NCBI GenBank assembly: GCA_945876095.1
Contig: CAMCMP010000026.1
Coordinates: 1-41,206 of the forward strand
Direction of reading: 5' to 3'
DNA: 41,206 bases
Origin: Chitinophaga pinensis
GTDB lineage: Bacteria; Bacteroidota; Bacteroidia; Chitinophagales; Chitinophagaceae
The notes beneath the pieces were generated by a model that searched no databases, was not told where the DNA came from, and saw only the letters and a program-made list of their open reading frames with translations. The position numbers and the translations under genes are program-made. Positions 35,804-41,206 of the stretch are shown here, one piece after another; position 1 is the stretch's first letter; each line of letters opens with the position of its first letter.

Positions 35804-36256
35804 TTATTGGATAATCTCCTCTTTTTGCTTGAAAATATCTATATCTACTGGTATTAATTGAGTGATATAAAAGCTAAGCAAATTGGTTAGGATTGCGATA
35901 GAGATGGCCTTTTTCCAGTTACAATTCAAGAATAGGTAAAATGCAATGGCCTCGACTATTGCAAGGCCGATGGCTACAGGATAAATGGGCAGTTCAGTTG
36001 AAAAAAAGATTAATATGGGCGATTGACTAGGTAATAATATTTATTAAAAAGCCATCCAGGCCGCTTCTTTTTTTTTTCTTTTGAAAAATAAAATAACGAT
36101 GGATAGTTCTATGAGAAGGGTGATTAAAAAATTAATGGTTAGCCCCATTTTTTGCGACTTTATTTGGTGGTAAACTAAGTATGATTGAGATGAGTAACTG
36201 CCTAAGGATTCAGTTAATGAACTAAATATATTAAAAATATTTAATTCATTAGGCAT
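35804..36256 (-). pseudogene. Broken small integral membrane protein gene
   Basis: An ATG at 36256 (or 36148, MGLTINFLITLL) opens a frame that ends in TAA TAA at 36041-36046 after the residues KKKEAAWMAF. The same frame then resumes without a start codon as PILIFFSTELPIYPVAIGL, AIVEAIAFYLFLN and ends at 35804. Inserting one T after AWMAF gives the continuation LINIIT, and dropping one base a few codons later returns to the resumed frame. The combined protein (about 150 residues) reads as a continuous four-helix membrane protein, resembling small hypothetical membrane proteins of the phylum. The lesion sits in a run of A/T and two nearby compensating shifts could be mutation or sequencing error. 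No function is proposed. Confidence 0.6.
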
Positions 36257-36330
36257 TTGGTCAGAAAAGAATCATTTTGTTTAAAAATCTTCACTGCCGT
36301 CATCGTCTAGCTAATGGCCCAATAATTTAG

Positions 36331-36346
36331 TCAAAGCAATTTTTAA
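36331..36346 (+). repeat. Left copy of a direct repeat flanking the toxin-antitoxin pair
   Basis: TCAAAGCAATTTTTAA recurs at 37134-37150 as the same sequence with one extra C. The two copies bracket 820 bases containing only the higBA-like genes. An adjacent short inverted repeat CCAATC/GATTGG (36350-36355 and 36367-36372) lies just inside. Confidence 0.45.
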
Positions 36347-36396
36347 CGCCCAATCTATTTATTGCTGATTGGTAACAGGGAGGATGAAATAACTAA

Positions 36397-36427
36397 CAAT
36401 ATAGTTGTCTTTTCGGACAACTATTGT
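36397..36427 (+). promoter_or_regulatory. Inverted repeat in front of the toxin gene, candidate operator
   Basis: ATAGTTGTC (36401-36409) and GACAACTAT (36416-36424) form a nine-pair dyad around a six-base centre; allowing a two-base bulge extends it to CAAT...ATTG. It lies 15-42 bases before the toxin start, where an antitoxin normally binds to repress its own operon. Confidence 0.5.
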
Positions 36428-36438
36428 AACTTTACATT

Positions 36439-36789
36439 GTGAGTGAAGTGAAGAAATTTCGGACAATCGTTTCTTACAAAGATTACTTTGAAGCGTTTCT
36501 AATGAAACAGCGACAAAAAGTAAGAGAAAAGATTGTTTGGACATTTTTATTAATTGAGGAAATGCAACAAGTTCCAGATACGTATTTGAAGCACTTAGAA
36601 GGTACAGAAGGGCTTTATGAAATCCGAATTCAACTTGGAACTGATATTTTTAGAATTTTTTGCTTCTTTGATGCGGGTAAATTAGTTGTATTAGCAAATG
36701 GTTTTCAGAAGAAAAGTCAAAAGACGCCTAAAAAAGAAATTGACAAGGCATTAAAAATAATGGAGGAATATTATGAAAACAAAAAATAA
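36439..36789 (+). CDS. Type II toxin of the RelE/HigB (phage-derived Gp49-like) family
   Basis: A 116-residue product from a GTG start (MSEVKKFRTIVSYKDYF). The core GTEGLYEIRIQLGTDIFRIFCFFDAGKLVVLANGFQKKSQKTP carries the family pattern: a basic strand with an Arg that contacts mRNA, then the FFDAGKLVVLANGFQKKSQ segment with the C-terminal Lys/Gln residues seen in HigB-like ribonucleases. Family knowledge: ribosome-dependent cleavage of mRNA, neutralised by the XRE antitoxin. The toxin precedes the antitoxin, the HigBA order, and overlaps it by 17 bases, which suggests translational coupling. The pair sits alone in a decayed region. Confidence 0.87.
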   Translation: MSEVKKFRTIVSYKDYFEAFLMKQRQKVREKIVWTFLLIEEMQQVPDTYLKHLEGTEGLYEIRIQLGTDIFRIFCFFDAGKLVVLANGFQKKSQKTPKKEIDKALKIMEEYYENKK

Positions 36790-37075
36790 CATCAAGACGC
36801 TTTCCCAGCTTGTTCAGGAGCAATATGGTAAAAAGGGGACTTTGAAAAGGGACAATTTCGATAAAGGATATGAAAGCTTTAAATTAGGAGCAATGATACA
36901 GGAAGCTAGACTTGAAAAGGGCTTGACTCAAGAACAACTTGCAGTTAAATGTGGAACCAACAAATCATATATTTCAAAAGTTGAAAATAATATAAAGGAC
37001 GTAAGAATCTCAACACTTCAAAAGATTATTGAGGTTGGACTTGGTGGACAATTGAATTTATCTGTATCGCTCTAA
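36773..37075 (+). CDS. XRE-family antitoxin (HigA-like)
   Basis: A 100-residue protein starting within the toxin's last codons. Residues about 36-92 form a Cro/CI-type helix-turn-helix (LGAMIQEARLEKGLTQEQLAVKCGTNKSYISKVENN, then RISTLQKIIEVGL), and the N-terminal 35 residues are the toxin-contacting extension. It would bind the toxin and repress the operon at 36397-36427. The overlap with the toxin gene and the normal length argue that the pair is intact. Confidence 0.88.
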   Translation: MKTKNNIKTLSQLVQEQYGKKGTLKRDNFDKGYESFKLGAMIQEARLEKGLTQEQLAVKCGTNKSYISKVENNIKDVRISTLQKIIEVGLGGQLNLSVSL

Positions 37076-37133
37076 TTCAACAAGCGGGCTAAAGCTTTTG
37101 GTTCCAAGCTTGCTGATCGGTTCATTTTTACAA

Positions 37134-37150
37134 TCAAAGCAATCTTTTAA
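37134..37150 (+). repeat. Right copy of the direct repeat flanking the toxin-antitoxin pair
   Basis: This copy matches 36331-36346 over 16 bases with one inserted C (37144). It lies 59 bases after the antitoxin stop and 30 bases before the histidine kinase remnant, so it marks the right end of the cassette. Confidence 0.45.
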
Positions 37151-37179
37151 TACTTGATTTGATTTTTTATCGCTGCAGT

Positions 37180-37721
37180 TTATTTTTTCAAAGTAAAGTG
37201 AAAGCTAGCCCCTTTTCCTAATTCGGATGCTATCCAAATATTGCCGCCAAGATTTTCAATTATTTTTTGGGTAATCGCGAGTCCCATTCTAGTTCCAGGA
37301 AATTCTTCTCTTGTGTGGAGGCGATTAAAAATTTGAAAAATAGCTTGGTGAAACTGCTAGTCAATTCCTATTCCATTGTCTGTAACAGAAATTTGCCAAA
37401 AATCTCCTAAATCTTTTGAATGGATATTGATTTCAGGTGTAAGGTTGGGCCGACAATATTTAAGTGCATTACTTAAAAGGTTTTGGAATATTTGTCGGAT
37501 GGGCGAAGAAGGGCAGTGGATGGTGGGAAGCTGACCGATTTTAATGAGGGCTTTTCGTCATTATCTTCTAGTAATAGAATTTCCACATCATTCAGACTAA
37601 TTTTTTCCATTGTATGATTTATTTGTTTTGATAGGGATAATTCAAGGGGCTGGTTTAGATTTTTGAAATTAGACAGATTAAGCCCATTGATAAATGATGA
37701 TTGTTTGTTATATGACTGATT
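37180..37721 (-). pseudogene. Sensor histidine kinase remnant (HATPase domain)
   Basis: Reading leftward, a frame from 37721 to about 37545 encodes NGLNLSNFKNLNQPLEL and KISLNDVEILLLEDNDEK, the usual run-up to the ATPase domain. It then shifts by one frame near 37545 into LPTIHC and QIFQNLLSNALKY (N-box), ISVTDNGIGID (G1 box), IFNRLHTREEFPGTRMGLAI (F and G2 boxes) and GGNIWIASELGKGASFHFTL. An in-frame TAG at 37357-37359 follows IGID directly. No start codon or sensor or dimerisation part with a phospho-accepting histidine remains. The alignment with Bacteroidota PAS-histidine kinases is unmistakable, so this is a truncated, frameshifted pseudogene. Confidence 0.85.
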
Positions 37722-37947
37722 TCAATCAGTGAAGTTTTATTACTCTTTTTTAGTTAAAAAGCGGACTTACAGGCTTCCTTTGAAGAATTAGTTAGCCTCC
37801 TCTCATGACCAGGAATGATTGCTTAAATCCCCTGCATTTTTGGTTTAATCCTTTAAAAAACTGCTTATTTGGATCAATTTTGCACAAAAGCGATTGTTTT
37901 TCCCTTTTTTTGTTGAAAAGCTCCCCTTTTTTTATTGATTTTTGCCC

Positions 37948-37955
37948 TACCTTTG
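37948..37955 (+). promoter_or_regulatory. -7 element of atpG
   Basis: TACCTTTG is an exact TAnnTTTG 43 bases before the atpG start, with a T-rich stretch 19-21 bases upstream instead of a clear TTTG. The region 37722-37947 has no other feature that I can support. Confidence 0.6.
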
Positions 37956-37997
37956 CCCCCCGAAAAGTAACTATTCAATTCATCATTAATCCTTGAT

Positions 37998-38879
37998 ATG
38001 TCAGGCGCATTAAAAGAAGTACGTAACCGAATTAAGAGTGTTCAAAGTACCCAGCAAATAACCAAAGCCATGAAAATGGTAAGTGCTGCTAAACTTCGTC
38101 GTGCCCAGGATGCGATTACTCAAATGCGCCCTTATGCGAAGAAACTGCAGGAAGTTTTAGGAAATATAGTTAGCAATAGCGATGGGGATATTAATCTAGC
38201 TCTAGCTACCGAAAGAGCAGTAGAAAAAGTACTAGTTATTATTGTAACCAGTGATCGTGGATTGTGTGGTGGATATAACAGCAATCTAATTAAACTTACT
38301 CGTCAGGTAATACTGGATAAATACAGTAGCCAACAGGCCAAAGGGAATGTGCAAATATTGCCGATTGGTAAAAAAGGATATGAACATTTTACCAAAGCCG
38401 GATTTAAAGTAGTAGATCGTTATTGGGATATCTTTACGGGGCTAAGTTTTGACAAAGTACAGGCTGCAGCTAAATATGCTATGGAGGCTTTTTCAAATAA
38501 AGAAATTGATGCAGTTGAATTGGTTTATAGCGAATTTAAGAATGCTGGAACTCAACTATTTGTTGCAGAGCCGTTTCTTCCAGTACAAAAATTAGAAAAG
38601 CAAGCCGGAGAAAAAAAGGCTGACTTTATTTTTGAACCAGATAAAGAAATTCTGATTCGTGAATTGATGCCTAAAATTTTAAATACTCAATTATTTAAAG
38701 CAGTATTAGATGCAAACGCTAGTGAACATGGCGCAAGAATGACTGCAATGGATAAGGCGAGTGACAATGCCAACGAATTATTAAAATCACTGAAAATAAG
38801 TTACAATAGAGCAAGGCAAGCCGCTATCACAACAGAATTAACAGAAATTGTTAGCGGAGCAGCTGCATTGAATGGATAA
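37998..38879 (+). CDS. atpG: ATP synthase F1 subunit gamma
   Basis: A 293-residue gamma subunit, the central rotor shaft of F1 ATPase. The N-terminal coiled coil starts SGALKEVRNRIKSVQ, STQQITKAMKMVSAAKLRRA, and the C-terminal coiled coil carries the conserved MTAMDKASDNANELL and YNRARQAAITTELTEIVSGA. The catalytic-head contacting ITSDRGLCGGYN-like segment (VTSDRGLCGGYNSN) is intact. It has its own promoter, and its left neighbours are the kinase remnant and toxin-antitoxin genes rather than atpA, so it is separated from the rest of the ATP synthase genes. A weak GCTAAT/ATTAGC hairpin follows at 38889-38906. Confidence 0.97.
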   Translation: MSGALKEVRNRIKSVQSTQQITKAMKMVSAAKLRRAQDAITQMRPYAKKLQEVLGNIVSNSDGDINLALATERAVEKVLVIIVTSDRGLCGGYNSNLIKLTRQVILDKYSSQQAKGNVQILPIGKKGYEHFTKAGFKVVDRYWDIFTGLSFDKVQAAAKYAMEAFSNKEIDAVELVYSEFKNAGTQLFVAEPFLPVQKLEKQAGEKKADFIFEPDKEILIRELMPKILNTQLFKAVLDANASEHGARMTAMDKASDNANELLKSLKISYNRARQAAITTELTEIVSGAAALNG

Positions 38880-38980
38880 AACCCAAGTGCTAATGTGAAA
38901 ATTAGCTGCTTGAATAATATTCATTGAGTTAATAATTGTCACTTTTTCAGGTTTTAAAAAAAATAGCACATTAATTAGAA

Positions 38981-39736
38981 ATGGAACTTTCGCAAATCAT
39001 ACCACATATTGAAGCCTTGATATTTGCAAGCGATAAGCCCTTGACCAATTTGGATTTGGTGGAGTTGCTTAATAATGCCATGGGTTTTATAGAAGATAGG
39101 GCTACCCTCGATCAGGTAGAGGCTGCCGTAGAAGGTATTCGTGAAAAATATAGTTCTGAGTTTTACGCTTTTGAATTAAAGCAAAGTGGAGGCGGATGGC
39201 AGTTTCTTACTAAAATGGAATATCATAAAACTATTGCCCAACTCAACGGTGATAAATTTTTGAAGAGGCTTTCCAATGCGGCCTTAGAAACCTTGGCTAT
39301 TATTGCCTATAAGCAGCCCATCACGAAAAGTGAAATTGAATCTATTCGTGGAGTTAACTGCGATTATGCTGTACAAAAACTATTGGAAAAAGATTTAGTA
39401 GTGATTGCTGGAAGAAACGAAGAAGCTGTTGGGAAACCATTGATTTATACAACTTCAAAATCTTTCATGGATTACTTTGGAATTAATACTAAAGAAGATC
39501 TTCCAAAAATCAATGAAGTGTTAATGGAAGAGTTGGTTCAAGCTACTGTAATTGATCATACTAATTCAGCTGAAGAAATTGAAGAAGACGGGGTGAGTGC
39601 TTTGGTGGTGGACGAAGAGGGGAAAATTGTTGAAGAAGTCGATGAAGTTGAGCAAAGTGAAGACGAAAACTCTTCCTCCAATGAGGCGAAAAAAGATAAA
39701 CAGGTAAAGGAGGACGAAACAACGGATGAATCATAA
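38981..39736 (+). CDS. scpB: Segregation and condensation protein ScpB
   Basis: A 251-residue ScpB, the winged-helix kleisin partner of the SMC-ScpA chromosome condensation complex. LSQIIPHIEALIFASDKPL at the N-terminus and KRLSNAALETLAIIAYKQPITKSEIE, with IRGVNCDYAVQKLLEKDLV, are diagnostic. After residue ~190 the protein becomes an acidic, low-complexity tail (EIEEDGVS to EQSEDENSS and EDETTDES), longer than in most ScpB proteins. It is 101 bases from atpG and ends with the terminator at 39757-39797. Confidence 0.96.
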   Translation: MELSQIIPHIEALIFASDKPLTNLDLVELLNNAMGFIEDRATLDQVEAAVEGIREKYSSEFYAFELKQSGGGWQFLTKMEYHKTIAQLNGDKFLKRLSNAALETLAIIAYKQPITKSEIESIRGVNCDYAVQKLLEKDLVVIAGRNEEAVGKPLIYTTSKSFMDYFGINTKEDLPKINEVLMEELVQATVIDHTNSAEEIEEDGVSALVVDEEGKIVEEVDEVEQSEDENSSSNEAKKDKQVKEDETTDES

Positions 39737-39756
39737 TTTTTTATGTTAACGATAGT

Positions 39757-39797
39757 AAAAAGGTATGATGACAAATGTTTCTCATACCTTTTTTTAT
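39757..39797 (+). terminator. Intrinsic terminator after scpB
   Basis: Stem AAAAAGGTATGA (39757-39768) pairs with TCATACCTTTTT (39782-39793) around a 13-base loop and runs into a T tract. It lies 20 bases after the scpB stop. Confidence 0.9.
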
Positions 39798-39847
39798 AAA
39801 AGAAGCACCTACATTTACAAAATATTACTTACTATTTATAATTTAAT

Positions 39848-41056
39848 ATGTCTAAAAACCTGACCCAAGAGCAATTAATAGCCATTGCGGATGAATTTGG
39901 AACACCCGTATATATTTATCATGCAGAGCGTATTGCAGAGCAATACAAGAAATTGAAAAAAGCATTTTCAAATTGCAACGCTCGTTTTTTTTATGCTTGT
40001 AAGTCGCTCACCAATATCAATGTATTAAAGTACATGCAGGCTATCGGTGTATCGCTAGATTGTGTGAGTATAAATGAAGTGAAATTAGGCTTGATGGCTG
40101 GTTTTGAACCAAAGGATATATTGTATACGCCTAACTGTGTTGATTTTGAAGAGGTAGTGGAGGTAAAGGGATTGGGGGTTAATATTAATATTGACAACAT
40201 CTCTATTCTTGAACAGTTTGGTCATAAGTTTGGTAATAGCTATCCAGTATGTATTCGTCTTAATCCGCATATTATGGCGGGGGGTAATTATAAAATTTCG
40301 ACTGGTCATATTGATAGTAAGTTTGGAATCTCTATTCATCAAATGCGTCATATTGAAAGGATTGTAAAAAGTACAAACTTGAATGTAACGGGTATCCATA
40401 TGCATACGGGCAGCGAGATCAAAGACGTTCGGGTATTTTTGGAAGGGCTCGATGTCATGTTTGCTACTGCAGCTCATTTCCCTAATCTTGAATTCATTGA
40501 TTTAGGAAGTGGATTTAAAGTTCCCTATCAGCCTGGAGATGCAGAAACTGATATCAATGATCTAGGTAAAAAAGTAACTCAAGCATTTATTGATTTTGAA
40601 AAAGAGACTGGTAAAAAATTACAAGTGTGGTTTGAGCCGGGAAAATATTTGGTAAGCCAGTGCGGATATTTTGTAGTAAAAACAAATGTAATTAAGCAAA
40701 CACCAGCAGCTGTTTTTGCCGGAGTAAACAGTGGCTTCAATCATTTGATTAGACCGATGATGTATGATGCCTATCACCACATTGAAAATATTTCTAACCC
40801 ATCTGGGCCTGAAAGAATTTACAATGTGGTTGGAAATATTTGTGAAACAGATACTTTTGCTTGGGATCGAAAATTGACGGAGGTTAGAGAAGGTGATTAT
40901 TTAGTTTTTCACAATGCAGGAGCTTATGGATTTGAGATGTCCTCTAATTTTAATTCTAGACTAAAGCCTGCAGAGGTAATGGTGGTAGAAGGGAAAGCTA
41001 AATTGGTTCGCCAAAGAGATGTATTTGAAGATCTATTGAGAAATCAAATTTTATAA
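39848..41056 (+). CDS. lysA: Diaminopimelate decarboxylase
   Basis: A 402-residue PLP-dependent fold type III enzyme that decarboxylates meso-diaminopimelate to L-lysine, the last lysine biosynthesis step. The Schiff-base lysine is Lys52 in FFYACKSLTN. HMHTGSEI, the glycine-rich IDLGSGFKVPY, the phosphate-binding EPGKYLV, and the other-subunit cysteine motif GNICETDTFA complete the active site. The form without an aspartokinase fusion is typical of Bacteroidota. A one-mismatch -7 element (TACATTTA, 39810-39817) lies in its leader. Confidence 0.96.
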   Translation: MSKNLTQEQLIAIADEFGTPVYIYHAERIAEQYKKLKKAFSNCNARFFYACKSLTNINVLKYMQAIGVSLDCVSINEVKLGLMAGFEPKDILYTPNCVDFEEVVEVKGLGVNINIDNISILEQFGHKFGNSYPVCIRLNPHIMAGGNYKISTGHIDSKFGISIHQMRHIERIVKSTNLNVTGIHMHTGSEIKDVRVFLEGLDVMFATAAHFPNLEFIDLGSGFKVPYQPGDAETDINDLGKKVTQAFIDFEKETGKKLQVWFEPGKYLVSQCGYFVVKTNVIKQTPAAVFAGVNSGFNHLIRPMMYDAYHHIENISNPSGPERIYNVVGNICETDTFAWDRKLTEVREGDYLVFHNAGAYGFEMSSNFNSRLKPAEVMVVEGKAKLVRQRDVFEDLLRNQIL

Positions 41057-41147
41057 AATTACACTAGCGTTGCGTTATTGAAATAAATAGTTCTTTGAAA
41101 ATATTGTCAGTATTGAGTTTGCGAGGATTTTGCACCTAAGACGATTT

Positions 41148-41171
41148 GATTTTTTTGGACTTAAAAAAATC
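41148..41171 (+). repeat. AT-rich hairpin after lysA
   Basis: GATTTTTTT (41148-41156) pairs with AAAAAAATC (41163-41171) around GGACTT. It has only two GC pairs and no T-run after it, so a terminator role is weak. The rest of 41057-41206 shows no gene. Confidence 0.3.
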
Positions 41172-41206
41172 GTAACTTAATGAAAATCATATTGTTATGA
41201 ATTCAG

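Noticed and set aside
36359..36544. A 61-residue minus-strand open frame across the toxin start
   Set aside because: It runs antisense through the candidate operator and the toxin N-terminus and shows no family motif.
37805..37996. A 63-residue open frame just before atpG
   Set aside because: It overlaps the atpG promoter and ends right before the atpG start, has no recognisable motif, and its composition is unlike a real small protein.

Overview
The window looks like chromosomal DNA of a Bacteroidota bacterium, most likely in or near Chitinophagaceae (Sphingobacteriia/Chitinophagia type). The evidence is the AT-rich sequence, several exact TAnnTTTG -7 promoter elements, many Gram-negative style secreted lipoproteins, a long SecA with a C-terminal zinc motif, a Bacteroidota-type lysA, and an rpsF-rpsR-rplI operon without ssb. 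The assignment rests on gene content only; there is no 16S gene here.

Region 1-3.4 kb is a minus-strand operon-like run: an SDR dehydrogenase, a 3-hydroxyacyl-CoA dehydrogenase family enzyme, an M19 membrane dipeptidase and the start of a secreted FG-GAP repeat protein that runs off the left edge. A possible operator palindrome precedes it. Region 3.7-13.0 kb is mostly envelope and periplasmic: a DUF3575-like outer-membrane barrel, two tail-to-tail genes that each join a cytochrome c domain to a sugar-dehydrogenase-like propeller, an exported flavin amine oxidase, a NodB polysaccharide deacetylase and TatD. A tRNA-Ser(GGA) with a perfect terminator follows. A secreted alpha-glucuronidase-like glycoside hydrolase (13.3-15.8 kb) faces a 550-base gap and then the GDP-L-fucose pair fcl-gmd.

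Region 18.5-35.5 kb is all minus strand and mainly housekeeping: a glycine-rich RRM protein with a long leader, rpsF-rpsR-rplI, a half-length alpha-2-macroglobulin-like protein, sucD, an MlaFE lipid transporter pair, an unannotated kinase-like protein behind maeB, an M20 amidohydrolase, a small SPOR-like exported protein, deoC and secA.

Region 35.5-37.9 kb is a decayed accessory islet between secA and atpG. It holds a membrane-protein gene broken by two apparent frameshifts, a HigBA-like toxin-antitoxin pair bracketed by near-identical 16-17 base direct repeats, and a sensor histidine kinase remnant with a stop and a frameshift. Region 38.0-41.1 kb returns to housekeeping on the plus strand: atpG with its own promoter, scpB and lysA.

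No CRISPR array, insertion sequence, prophage or complete defence system was seen. The most unusual items are the secreted half-A2M lacking its thioester cysteine, the kinase-like protein after maeB, the intercistronic RNA fold before rplI and the repeat-bracketed toxin-antitoxin cassette.
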